30,270 nt of DNA, from NCBI RefSeq assembly GCF_030530965.1, contig NZ_JAUMTY010000007.1, forward strand, positions 30,496 to 60,765. Direction: 5' to 3'. Shown here piece by piece: positions 1-7,585 of this stretch. Made by a program: the position numbers and the translations under genes. How positions within the stretch are numbered: position 1 is the first letter of the stretch; each line of letters begins with the position of its first letter. The notes below the pieces were generated by a model. That model was not told the origin of the DNA. It searched no databases and was given only the letters and a program-made list of their open reading frames with translations. The stretch is from Corynebacterium sp. Lineage in GTDB: Bacteria; Actinomycetota; Actinomycetes; Mycobacteriales; Mycobacteriaceae.

Positions 1-86
1 GCCGGACGTTCTCTGTGTACCCGTCGCTCTCTGGTTCGGTGACAGAGGCTGCCCGCCACTTGGTCGCTCACGACGACTTGGATTAA
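1..86 (+). CDS. lpdA: 3' end of NAD(P)H:quinone / dihydrolipoamide-type dehydrogenase (LpdA-like)
   Basis: An open frame enters from the left edge (first full codon at base 3) and stops with TAA at 84-86. The last 27 residues include VYPSLSGSVTEAARHL and end in HDDLD. This matches my recollection of the C-terminus of actinobacterial LpdA (M. tuberculosis Rv3303c type), a flavin-dependent NAD(P)H quinone reductase of the pyridine nucleotide-disulfide oxidoreductase family. The 'hPSlSgs..eAar' segment is the usual C-terminal dimer-interface helix of that family. The gene converges on the minus-strand operon ending at 196. Nothing of the FAD or NAD domains is in the window, so the exact subfamily rests on the tail alone. 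Confidence 0.7.
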   Translation, partial: RTFSVYPSLSGSVTEAARHLVAHDDLD

Positions 87-150
87 CGACGGTGTTCGGG
101 GCTTTTGCCCTTAGTGACGGTGCCCGCGGGTTCCCGCTAAAAAGACTGCT

Positions 151-177
151 AAAAAAGGGCCCGCGTTAAACGAGCCC
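151..177 (-). terminator. Rho-independent terminator of the accBC-permease-DUF1707 gene cluster
   Basis: On the minus strand GGGCTCG pairs with CGGGCCC (7 bp, one G-T pair) around a short loop and is followed at once by six T (151-156). It lies about 20 nt after the stop of the minus-strand gene ending at 196. A second short GC hairpin (GCGGG/CCCGC, about 126-137) lies beyond it. Confidence 0.75.
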
Positions 178-195
178 GCGCCACATAAATCGCTG

Positions 196-705
196 TTAAA
201 TCAGCGTGACGGTGAGCCCGAGATAGCCCTCGGCCCATCGTTTGATTGTTCCCTCGGCTTCCTCAACGGCATCGCCGACGGTTTTCTTCTCTGCGTCCGG
301 TTCATTAGGAACGACGCGAGTCGGGTCACCCGCAGGACGAATGGAGAGAGTCGCGTGCGTGGCCTTGGGAGCACTGTGCGCGTCGTCGCTCGAGGCCGCG
401 TTGTCCTCGGCAGGATCCACGATAACGCCGTCGTCGGAAAAGAGGATGGCCTCTGCGAGCATCTCAACCTGAGTTTGTTCACACACGGCCCAAGACAGCG
501 CCGTCCCCGTCAACCATTGATTGCGACGAAGTTCGATGAAGCTCTCATCAATCGTGCTGCCCGAACCGCCACTGTGTGCCGACTTATCGTTGGAATGATC
601 CGCCCAGTCGGCGGCTAACGTCAGCGCGGGGACGTCGTTAATGCGGTCATCGGCGGACAAAGGACGCAGATAAAAGCGGCCACCGTTCAATTGCATGGGT
701 TCCAT
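196..705 (-). CDS. small protein resembling the N-terminal half of a GNAT acetyltransferase
   Basis: 169 residues from ATG 705 (ATG 696 is the alternative). The frame stays open upstream to 1002, but that stretch overlaps the DUF1707 gene and is out-of-frame shadow. The beginning, MQLNGGRFYLRPLSADD, and the later FIELRRNQWLTGTALSWAV look like the start and first strands of RimJ/RimL-type GNAT acetyltransferases. The middle is Asp/Ala/Ser-rich and looks disordered (about residues 96-115). I do not see the Q/RxxGxG/A acetyl-CoA loop, so activity is doubtful. No Shine-Dalgarno precedes either start. A TAAAAT box at 714-719 sits 8 nt before ATG 705, which suggests a leaderless transcript. It is the last gene before the terminator at 151-177. 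The GNAT assignment is tentative. Confidence 0.55.
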   Translation of the reverse strand: MEPMQLNGGRFYLRPLSADDRINDVPALTLAADWADHSNDKSAHSGGSGSTIDESFIELRRNQWLTGTALSWAVCEQTQVEMLAEAILFSDDGVIVDPAEDNAASSDDAHSAPKATHATLSIRPAGDPTRVVPNEPDAEKKTVGDAVEEAEGTIKRWAEGYLGLTVTLI

Positions 706-785
706 GAGAATCAATTTTAGGAGCCAGAGGGAAGCCCAGCGTAGCGTCGTCGAGTGACATTGAGCGCACGCTACAACCCAGACCC

Positions 786-1427
786 CTACCGACGCCGGCG
801 GGCAGAGATTCCCTTCGCGGAATTCACCACGGTGTGTGCAAAATCCATGGCAGAACCCATCGCTTCTTGCTGGATCTCCCGACGCCGCTGCTTCTGCTCC
901 AGCTGCAGTTTCCGTCGCTCCAACTCCAGCTCTTCCTTCTGCAGCCTCAGCTGATCGCGCTGCAGACGCTTCGCTTGGCGGATCCGCGACGCGGTGTGCC
1001 ACGATTCCGGCCCCACCTTCATGATGTAAAGCAGGATGAAAACCAGGGGGATCAAGAACAAAATGGGTGCGAGCGCAGCATTAATCGCGACGGGCATAGC
1101 CAGCAGAGTTGATAACCCCAGCAGCAACCCTAACCGTATATTCCGCCCATACGACGCCGGAGGAAGAACAGTGCCATCGGCCATCGTCACCAGCGATTGA
1201 GAGCCCTTCGAAATGGTGGCAGACGGAAGCTCCGGCAAGTCCGTGAACAGGGCGTTGAGGTCATTATTATTCCGCGCGGCAGAGGCCACCGACACCCTCT
1301 GGTCGTACTCGTCAATGGTTAAACGGCCCTGTGAGAAGTGGATGCCCAATAACTCGATGGCATGCTGGCGATCCTCATCGCTTACTCGGTAGGTGCCCGA
1401 AGGGAAAGGCCCCGTGTTGGTAGGCAT
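786..1427 (-). CDS. DUF1707 (SHOCT-like) membrane protein with coiled-coil tail
   Basis: 213 residues. The start ATG 1427 has AAGGAG 8 nt upstream; an in-frame GTG at 1436 lies inside that Shine-Dalgarno and is rejected. Residues 13-65 match the actinobacterial DUF1707 domain (RVSDEDRQHAIELLGIHFSQ... RLTIDEYDQRV), a short helical module often found at the N-terminus of actinobacterial membrane proteins. Two hydrophobic helices follow (about residues 98-136). The C-terminus is a long charged helix rich in Arg, Gln, Glu and Leu (about 148-190), predicted coiled coil, ending in a basic SARRRR. The function is unknown; the architecture suggests a membrane-anchored scaffold. It starts 75 nt after the permease gene and probably shares its transcript. 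Confidence 0.8.
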   Translation of the reverse strand: MPTNTGPFPSGTYRVSDEDRQHAIELLGIHFSQGRLTIDEYDQRVSVASAARNNNDLNALFTDLPELPSATISKGSQSLVTMADGTVLPPASYGRNIRLGLLLGLSTLLAMPVAINAALAPILFLIPLVFILLYIMKVGPESWHTASRIRQAKRLQRDQLRLQKEELELERRKLQLEQKQRRREIQQEAMGSAMDFAHTVVNSAKGISARRRR

Positions 1428-1502
1428 CCGAAGCACTCCTTGGTGTCATCGGCGTCGCTGGTCGGGAAACCCGAGCTCACGCGCCGGACATCCCTTTATT
1501 CC

Positions 1503-2987
1503 TCAGGATAGCGCAGTGGGATTGTCGCCGAAGCCATCATGGTCATCGTCGGCAAGACCGTACGACGACCCGCGAGGCGTGTCATGAGCCGTCGTCCCAT
1601 CTTTGTGCGACGCGGGCGCCCGCGTACCGGTGTTAAACATCAGGTTCAGCACAATCGCAGCCACCGACCCGATGCAGATCCCGGACCCCAGGAACGTCTG
1701 CGTCCACGACGGCATCTGGGCAAACAACGTCGGTGACGTCGCCGGCAGCAGCGCCAGCGCCAGCGGAATGGCCACGACCAAAATGTTCGACGAGTTAAAC
1801 CGCACCGTGGAGAGCGTCCTTACTCCCGACGCTGCCACCATCCCGAACAGCGCAATCCCAGCGCCACCCAATACGGGTGCCGGAATCGCGGCCACGACCG
1901 ACGCGGTCTTCGGGATCAAGCCGAGGATGATCAGCATTCCGCCGGCGACCGACGTCACCCACCGCGAGCGCACACCGGTAATCGACAGCACACCGATATT
2001 CTGCGCAAACGCCGTGTACTGGAACGTGTTGAAGACACCACCAAGCACAGTAGCGGCACCGTCGGCACGCAGCCCGTCGGCAATTCTCTTGTCATCGATG
2101 CGGGATTCGGTGATCTCCCCGATGGCGACGATGTCACCGGTGGCCTCCACCATGGTCACCAGGGAAACGATGCACATCGCACCGATTGCCGAGGGGATGA
2201 ACTCCGGCGTGCCAAAGTAGAACGGTTGTGTGGCGCCGAACCAGTGTGATGAGGCGGTTGAATGCCAGTCGACCATGCCTTGAGGGATGCACGCCACCAG
2301 GCCCGAGAGCATTCCGACCAGCACGGAAATGCGGGCGAGCCACGCCGGCCCCCAGCGCTCAATGACGAGGATCAGCACTAGGACGAAAGTCGCGATCAGC
2401 AGGTTCTTTCCCGTGCCGAACTCGTGGGTGCCTTTCGCCTCGGAGCCGCCACCAACCCACTCGGCGGCCACGGGCATGAGAGTTGACCCAATAATGAGCA
2501 GCACAGTGCCCGTGACCAGCGGCGGGAAGAGCCGCAACAGGCTAGAGAATAGCGGCGCAAAAATGATCATGAACAGGCCGGACGCAATGACTGACCCGTA
2601 AATGGCGGGCACACCGTAGTGCGACCCGATACTCACCATGGGGATCGCCGCAGAGAACGTACACCCTTGGATCAGAGGCAGGCGGACACCGAACCGCCAC
2701 AGACCGACAGACTGAACGATCGTCGCGATACCAGCGACTAACAGGTCGGCGGCAATCAAGTGCGGAATGTCCGACGAGGACATCCGGCCAGCGTCAACTA
2801 ACGCGTAGCCAACAAAAAGAGGCACAGCCACCGCACCCGCGTAGGCCGCCAGCACGTGCTGGAAACCGAGAATGAGTGCTTTGACTGTGCCAGGCCAGGC
2901 GTCGACGGCGATCGCCTGGCCCGAGGGGTTGGGGGAGTGGTTAGGGCTCGAGTGTGATGTGGTCTTAGCAGGGGAGCTCACAAACAC
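1503..2987 (-). CDS. NCS2-family purine (xanthine/urate) permease
   Basis: 494 residues from GTG 2987, about normal length for the nucleobase:cation symporter-2 family. Visible family marks are QHVLAAYAGAVAVPL in TM1, the IATIVQSVGLWRFGVRLPLIQG segment, GTVLLIIGSTLMPVA, and FNTFQYTAFAQNIGVLSITGVRSRW, which carries the QNxGV substrate motif. The overall pattern is the PbuX/PucK/XanQ (xanthine or uric acid) branch rather than the uracil branch, so the likely role is proton-coupled purine uptake through about 14 membrane segments. The polar N-terminal tail (about 28 residues, Ser/Pro/His-rich) and the C-terminal tail are probably cytoplasmic. It begins 37 nt after the accBC stop, so co-transcription with accBC is likely although the functions are unrelated. 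No clear Shine-Dalgarno is seen; a second GTG at 2981 could be the start. Confidence 0.88.
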   Translation of the reverse strand: MFVSSPAKTTSHSSPNHSPNPSGQAIAVDAWPGTVKALILGFQHVLAAYAGAVAVPLFVGYALVDAGRMSSSDIPHLIAADLLVAGIATIVQSVGLWRFGVRLPLIQGCTFSAAIPMVSIGSHYGVPAIYGSVIASGLFMIIFAPLFSSLLRLFPPLVTGTVLLIIGSTLMPVAAEWVGGGSEAKGTHEFGTGKNLLIATFVLVLILVIERWGPAWLARISVLVGMLSGLVACIPQGMVDWHSTASSHWFGATQPFYFGTPEFIPSAIGAMCIVSLVTMVEATGDIVAIGEITESRIDDKRIADGLRADGAATVLGGVFNTFQYTAFAQNIGVLSITGVRSRWVTSVAGGMLIILGLIPKTASVVAAIPAPVLGGAGIALFGMVAASGVRTLSTVRFNSSNILVVAIPLALALLPATSPTLFAQMPSWTQTFLGSGICIGSVAAIVLNLMFNTGTRAPASHKDGTTAHDTPRGSSYGLADDDHDGFGDNPTALS

Positions 2988-3024
2988 TTAGGTTAGTCAT
3001 GCACCACCTGCCGACGCGCACCGC

Positions 3025-4815
3025 CTACTTGAGCTCCATCAGTGGATCGCCCTTGGAGACGCCCTTGCCCTCTTCCACATCCAGTCCGGTGACCGTACCG
3101 GACTTCGTGGCCTTCACAGGGTTCTCCATCTTCATGGCCTCCAGGACGACGACGGTCTCGCCTTCCTGAACTTCCTGGCCTTCCTCAACATTGACCTTGA
3201 TGATGGTGCCCTGCATCGGCGCCACAACGGCGTCACCCGACACCGTCTTGCCGCCACCGCGACGCTTCTTCGATTTCTTCTTCTTGGCGCCACCATTGCC
3301 GCCACCCAGCGCCAAATCGCCCGGCAGCGCAACCTCGACCCGTCGGCCGTCGATCTCGACAACAACCTTTTGCGACGGGGTGGTGTCCTCATCCGCATCG
3401 GTGTCACCCGCGTACGGCTCGATCGGGTTGGTCTCCATCCACTCTTGCTCAATCCACTTCGTGTAGACGTCGAAGGAGGAGCCGTCGCCGACGAAGGCAG
3501 GGTTCTTCACGATGTGGCGGTCGAACGGGATCACCGTCGCCAAGCCCTCAACCTGGTACTCGTCCAGGGCGCGGGCCGAGCGGGCAAGCGCCTGGTCGCG
3601 GTCCTTACCCCACACGATCAGCTTGGCCAGCATGGAGTCGAACTGGCCACCAATGACCTCGCCCTCGTTAATACCGGAATCCATACGGACACCCGGGCCA
3701 GAAGGCTCAACATACTTCGTCACCGTACCGGGCGCCGGCATGAAGTTGCTGCCCGGATCCTCACCATTGATACGGAACTCAATGGCGTGGCCATTCGGAA
3801 TCGGATCCTCCTTGCGCGACAATTCCTTACCCTCAGCGATACGGAACTGCTCCTGCACAAGATCCCACCCGGTCACTTCCTCCGACACGGGGTGCTCCAC
3901 CTGCAGACGGGTGTTCACCTCAAGGAAGGAAATCAGACCATCGTCGGCGACCATATATTCGACGGTGCCCGCGCCGTAGTACCCGGCCTCACGGCAAATA
4001 TCCTTCGCCGACTGGTGCAAACGCTCATTCTGCTCATCGGTCAAGAAGGGGGCCGGGGCCTCCTCAACCAGCTTCTGGAAACGACGCTGCAATGAACAGT
4101 CACGGGTAGAGACAACTACGTAATTGCCATGCATGTCCGCCACGACCTGGCACTCCACGTGGCGAGCCTTATCCAGGTACCGCTCGACGAAGCACTCCGA
4201 CCGGCCGAACGCTGCCATGGACTCACGGACGGCGGAATCGTAGAGGTCACGGACCTCATCCAGGCTGTGTGCGACCTTCATACCACGGCCACCACCACCG
4301 AACGCCGCCTTAATCGCAATCGGAAGCCCGTGCTCCTTGGCGAACTCAACAACCTCGTCCGCATCCTTGACGGGTTCCTTCGTCCCCGGAGCCATAGGAG
4401 CATTCGCTGCCAGCGCAATGTGGCGGGCCGTGACCTTGTCGCCCAGCTTGCGGATCGAATCAGGAGACGGGCCAATCCAGATCAACCCAGCATTCTCGAC
4501 GGCCTCCGCGAAGTCACCGTTCTCGGACAAGAAGCCGTAGCCGGGGTGAATCGCGTTCGCGCCCGACTTCTTCGCCGCGTCCAAAATCTTGTCGAAATTC
4601 AAGTACGAATCCGCAGATGTTTGGCCACCCAGTGCGAAGGCTTCGTCGGCAAGATGGACGAACGGCGCCTCGGCATCGGGCTCGGCATAGACCGCAACGC
4701 TGGGGATTCCAGCGTCCTTGGCGGCGCGGATCACACGAACCGCGATCTCACCACGGTTGGCGACGAGAACTTTAGTGATTTTTTTGGTCTCGATTGTCTT
4801 ACTGTCGGCGGACAC
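3025..4815 (-). CDS. accBC: acyl-CoA carboxylase alpha subunit (biotin carboxylase + BCCP)
   Basis: 596 residues. GTG 4815 is preceded by AGGAGG at 5 nt. Domains in order: biotin carboxylase N-domain (LVANRGEIAVRVIRAA, about 16-32), ATP-grasp with the glycine-rich loop FGGGGRGMK (172-180) and EVNTRLQVEHPV, biotin carboxylase C-domain, a basic Gly/Lys linker (507-523), and the biotinyl domain with EAMKM. The biotin-accepting lysine is K562. The protein carboxylates its own biotin with ATP and bicarbonate and passes CO2 to AccD subunits to make malonyl-CoA or methylmalonyl-CoA in the cytosol. It is the AccBC/AccA3 type typical of Corynebacteriales. Its partners accD, accE and the biotin ligase birA lie at 15.9-20.0 kb. 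Confidence 0.97.
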   Translation of the reverse strand: MSADSKTIETKKITKVLVANRGEIAVRVIRAAKDAGIPSVAVYAEPDAEAPFVHLADEAFALGGQTSADSYLNFDKILDAAKKSGANAIHPGYGFLSENGDFAEAVENAGLIWIGPSPDSIRKLGDKVTARHIALAANAPMAPGTKEPVKDADEVVEFAKEHGLPIAIKAAFGGGGRGMKVAHSLDEVRDLYDSAVRESMAAFGRSECFVERYLDKARHVECQVVADMHGNYVVVSTRDCSLQRRFQKLVEEAPAPFLTDEQNERLHQSAKDICREAGYYGAGTVEYMVADDGLISFLEVNTRLQVEHPVSEEVTGWDLVQEQFRIAEGKELSRKEDPIPNGHAIEFRINGEDPGSNFMPAPGTVTKYVEPSGPGVRMDSGINEGEVIGGQFDSMLAKLIVWGKDRDQALARSARALDEYQVEGLATVIPFDRHIVKNPAFVGDGSSFDVYTKWIEQEWMETNPIEPYAGDTDADEDTTPSQKVVVEIDGRRVEVALPGDLALGGGNGGAKKKKSKKRRGGGKTVSGDAVVAPMQGTIIKVNVEEGQEVQEGETVVVLEAMKMENPVKATKSGTVTGLDVEEGKGVSKGDPLMELK

Positions 4816-5177
4816 GAAACCCTCCTGTATTCGCTGTGCAACTCTCGGCTGGTGTGCATCAGTAGTCGGTCACGCGGGCAGGCCTGGGCTGGTTAACTAT
4901 CGTCAACGCCCCATCATCAGGGATCAAGGGCGCTCACACTCCGGCCACGCGGGGACGAACTCGCTGTAATCGTGTCCAGATGCACAAATTCAATGGACAG
5001 CTTTAATTGTGGCACAGCGGTGGCTAAGACCCGTGAACTTTAGCGAGCTGATCGCCCTCAATAGGGGGGCTGAATATGAAATAACCCGCAGCGGTGGCGC
5101 CACGGGTTGATAAGCAGAGTTCAGTATGAAAATCAATAAGGGGTAAATGTGGGGGTGGTAGAGGAGTGCGGGCTACA
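4816..5177. other. intergenic region upstream of accBC (362 bp)
   Basis: No convincing gene on either strand. It holds the leader and presumed promoter of accBC (minus strand; AGGAGG next to the start) and a hairpin near the sseA end. TTGAC- and TTGAAT-like hexamers occur on minus, but I could not pair any of them with a convincing -10 at 16-18 nt, so no promoter is called. Confidence 0.5.
5083..5108 (-). terminator. probable terminator of sseA
   Basis: On the minus strand AACCCG and CGGGTT form a 6-bp stem around a GC-rich 14-nt loop that contains the palindrome TGGCGCCA, followed by ATTTCATATT. It lies about 70 nt after the sseA stop. The T-run is short, so this is a moderate call. Confidence 0.45.
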
Positions 5178-6053
5178 TCACAGCGGGCGGTCGCCACGCA
5201 CGATCGGCATCCCGACCATATTTCCCCACTCGGCCCACGAGCCGTAATAGCTCTTCACGTCATCCCAACCCAACAAATACCGCAACACAAACCACGTATG
5301 AGCACTGCGCTCACCCGTCACGCAATAGGTCACCGTCGGGTTCGACGAATCCAGCGCGCCGAAAATCTCCCGCAATTCATCCATGCTGCGGAAATTGCTA
5401 TTCGGATACACCGTTGAATCCCACGGGATGTTCACCGCGCCGGGGATGTGGCCCGTCCGCAATGTGGACTTCGCCGTCGACGAGGCGTCATCGGAGGTCC
5501 CGCCGCGGTATTCCTCGGGCGTACGGACGTCGATAAGCTGGGATGATTCGTAGGATTCGCGTAAGTCGCCAACCGAAATTAGCCCGGTCGTGCACACGTC
5601 TGGCACGGGGTAGGTGGACTCCGGGTTCTCCGGGACGGCGAATGTCGTTTCCCGCTCGGCCCTGATCCACGCATCCCGGCCACCGTTGAGCAGGCGGACA
5701 TCCGGGTGCCCGTAGAGCGTGAAAACCCAGAACGCGAAGGCCGCCCACCAGTTGGAATGGTCGCCATAGATAACGACGGTGTCTTCGCGGCGGATCCCTT
5801 TCTCGCGCATTAACTGCGCAAACGCCTCGGGGGAGATGACGTTTCTGGTGATCGGATCGGAGAGGTCCCGTCGCCAATCAATGCGAATGGCCGTGGGGAT
5901 GTGGCCGAGATCGTAGAGCAAACTGTCTTCGTCCGATTCGACGACGCGAACGTCGGGGGTGCCCAGTTTTGCCCCCAACCATTGTGAGGTGACAACTTTT
6001 TCCGGGTGGGCGTAGTCCTGAAGCAAGGGGTGGGGGTCAAGTGGCGCGGCCAT
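5178..6053 (-). CDS. sseA: thiosulfate / 3-mercaptopyruvate sulfurtransferase (tandem rhodanese)
   Basis: 291 residues from ATG 6053. An upstream in-frame ATG (6077) has no ribosome site, while 6053 has AGGA 9 nt before it. There are two rhodanese domains: an inactive N-terminal one (about 20-130, with GHIPTAIRIDW and VVIYGDHSNWWAAFAFWVFTLYGH) and a catalytic C-terminal one (about 155-280, LIDVRTPEEY, GHIPGAVNIPW). The active-site loop is YCVTGERSAHTW, with the catalytic cysteine about residue 244. It transfers sulfane sulfur from thiosulfate or mercaptopyruvate to cyanide or thiols. The loop CVTGER is close to the CRxGER usual for thiosulfate-type enzymes, with Val in place of Arg. It is the ThtR/SseA gene that commonly neighbours accBC in corynebacteria. 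Confidence 0.93.
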   Translation of the reverse strand: MAAPLDPHPLLQDYAHPEKVVTSQWLGAKLGTPDVRVVESDEDSLLYDLGHIPTAIRIDWRRDLSDPITRNVISPEAFAQLMREKGIRREDTVVIYGDHSNWWAAFAFWVFTLYGHPDVRLLNGGRDAWIRAERETTFAVPENPESTYPVPDVCTTGLISVGDLRESYESSQLIDVRTPEEYRGGTSDDASSTAKSTLRTGHIPGAVNIPWDSTVYPNSNFRSMDELREIFGALDSSNPTVTYCVTGERSAHTWFVLRYLLGWDDVKSYYGSWAEWGNMVGMPIVRGDRPL

Positions 6054-6408
6054 GGTTCCCAATCCTATAAGAAACATGGGGTGGGGGAAGGGGAGAGTGG
6101 GTAGCGATCCCTTCTGCGCAAGTAACAGCGGTGCAATATAACCGCACTCGGGGGTGAAAACGGGTGGTGTTATTTCCCACAGCTCAATATCCAGCGTGAC
6201 CAGGGGAGGTCTATTAGTGTTTTAGCTGGTACATCCATTAATTCAGGGCTTGTGCAGTAGGGATTAGAGGACTCTGAAGATGGTAGTGACCTGCACCCAC
6301 ATCACATGGGGGTGCGAGACGTAGACAGCGCTCACCCTGTATCCCACAGCGGAGGGCCAGAATCACGTCGATAACACCAACCGACGGCAATACCGAGGAG
6401 AATAGCCA
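6054..6408. other. divergent intergenic region between sseA and the Cj0069-family gene (355 bp)
   Basis: No gene of its own is supported; the minus-strand frame across 6238-6513 runs into the start of the plus-strand gene and lacks a ribosome site. The region must hold promoters for both flanking genes. An AT-rich TATAAC/TTATAT element around 6136-6142 and the hairpin at 6293-6315 are the only clear signals. Confidence 0.5.
6293..6315. repeat. inverted repeat upstream of the Cj0069-family gene
   Basis: GCACCC-A-CAT is followed by CAC and then ATG-G-GGGTGC: nine paired positions with one symmetric A/G mismatch and a 3-nt centre. It lies 93 nt before the GTG start and has no T-run, so it looks like an operator or a 5'-leader hairpin rather than a terminator. 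Confidence 0.45.
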
Positions 6409-7473
6409 GTGCAGAAGAACATCGTTGTGTTCGAAGTTGAAGGCGGAAACGACAAGGGACCCGATGGTCACCGCAAAGACACGATGCCCATCGTTAACGC
6501 AATTAAAGCTCACGACGGCTGGGATTCAGAGGTCATCTACTACGACAACACCAAGGCCGACGAGATCTTCGAGAAAGTATCCAAGTCCTCAGGCGGCTAC
6601 ATTTCTCGCGTGAACCCCGGCAACATTCCCGGCGGTGAAAAGGGCTACTTCGAGTTGCTCACCCGCTTGAGCGACGCTGGCCTCGTCGGCATGTCGAGCC
6701 CTGAAAAGATGATGGACTACGGCGCGAAAGATGCGCTGGTGAAGCTCAACGACACGTCGCTGGTGCCCTCGGACACGGCAGCGTATTACGACGTTGAAAG
6801 CTTCCACGAGACCTTCCCGAAGTCACTCTCGTACGGTGAGCGCGTGCTCAAGCAGAACCGCGGATCCACGGGTTCCGGCATCTGGCGTGTTCGCATCGAG
6901 GATAAGGAACTAGCCGACTCCGTTGAGCCGGGCACCGCTCTTCCGCTCGACACCATGCTGGTCTGCACGGAAGCCGTCGATAACCACACTGAGCACAAGA
7001 AGCTCGGCGAATTCATGGACTTCTGTGACCAGTACATCGTCGGCGACAACGGCATGCTCGTGGACATGCGCTTCATGCCCCGCATCGTGGAGGGCGAAAT
7101 CCGCATCCTCCTCGTCGGCGACAAGCCGGTCTTCGTTGTTCACAAGAAGCCAGCCGCCGGTGGTGAAAACTTCTCGGCCACCCTGTTCTCTGGCGCGCAG
7201 TACACCTACGACAAGCCGGAAGAGTGGCAGGACCTGATCGACGAATTCGCCGCTGTTCGCCCTGTTATTGCCGACAAGCTGGGTGGCGACGGCAACGTGC
7301 CGCTGATCTGGACCGCTGACTTCATGCTTGACGACGGTGAGGACGGCGAGGACACCTACGTCCTGGGCGAGATTAACTGCTCGTGCGTGGGATTCACCTC
7401 TGAACTGGACATGGGTATCCAGGAAATGGTTGCCGACGAAGCAATCCGCCGCGTTGAGGAAGCCAACGCCTAA
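6409..7473 (+). CDS. Cj0069-family, ATP-grasp-like protein of unknown function
   Basis: 354 residues from GTG 6409, with GAGGAG 8 nt upstream. I recognise it as the family named after Campylobacter Cj0069. An ATP-grasp-like layout is visible: an N-terminal Rossmann-type segment (NIVVFEVEGGND), the glycine-rich loop LKQNRGSTGSGIWRV (about 146-160), the strand pair GEIRILLVGDKPVFVVHKKP (about 228-247), and a C-terminal LGEINCSCVGF (about 320-330) whose E-x-N resembles the metal ligands of ATP-grasp ligases. The protein is strongly acidic. It is a single-gene unit: sseA is divergent upstream, and a hairpin-rich stretch separates it from converging genes downstream. The substrate is unknown; carboxylate-amine ligation is suggested by the fold only. 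Confidence 0.85.
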   Translation: MQKNIVVFEVEGGNDKGPDGHRKDTMPIVNAIKAHDGWDSEVIYYDNTKADEIFEKVSKSSGGYISRVNPGNIPGGEKGYFELLTRLSDAGLVGMSSPEKMMDYGAKDALVKLNDTSLVPSDTAAYYDVESFHETFPKSLSYGERVLKQNRGSTGSGIWRVRIEDKELADSVEPGTALPLDTMLVCTEAVDNHTEHKKLGEFMDFCDQYIVGDNGMLVDMRFMPRIVEGEIRILLVGDKPVFVVHKKPAAGGENFSATLFSGAQYTYDKPEEWQDLIDEFAAVRPVIADKLGGDGNVPLIWTADFMLDDGEDGEDTYVLGEINCSCVGFTSELDMGIQEMVADEAIRRVEEANA

Positions 7474-7486
7474 CAGCTCTGACTGG

Positions 7487-7512
7487 TTGTTATAACCCGG
7501 TTGTTATAACAA
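7487..7512. repeat. 10-bp perfect inverted repeat built from two copies of GGTTGTTATAAC
   Basis: TTGTTATAAC (7487-7496), CCGGTT, then GTTATAACAA (7503-7512). The same bases also read as a direct repeat of GGTTGTTATAAC (7485-7496 and 7499-7510), because GTTATAAC is itself a palindrome. It lies just after the stop at 7473. Confidence 0.7.
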
Positions 7513-7516
7513 TGTG

Positions 7517-7543
7517 CCCCCATCGATCTGTGATCGGTGGGGG
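7517..7543. terminator. hairpin between converging genes, possible bidirectional terminator
   Basis: CCCCCATCGATC and GATCGGTGGGGG form a 12-bp stem (one T-G pair) with a 3-nt TGT loop. It lies between the plus-strand gene ending at 7473 and the minus-strand gene ending at 7586. The T-tracts are weak on both sides (TAATTGG on plus), so termination strength is uncertain. Confidence 0.5.
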
Positions 7544-7585
7544 TAATTGGTGTGTAGGTGGCATTAGGGGGCGCTTTATGCTCCG

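Noticed and set aside
706..1002. N-terminal extension of the minus-strand frame ending at 196 (268 residues in all)
   Set aside because: It overlaps the well-supported DUF1707 gene (ATG 1427 with AAGGAG) in another frame, and has Ala/Gly-rich shadow composition. Family-like sequence begins only at ATG 705.
3245..3296. Lys/Arg/Gly-rich linker in AccBC as a novel element
   Set aside because: Similar basic linkers before the biotinyl domain are, to my knowledge, normal in corynebacterial AccBC and mycobacterial AccA3.
3370..4095. 241-codon plus-strand frame inside accBC
   Set aside because: It is antisense to conserved biotin carboxylase sequence and has no supporting signals.
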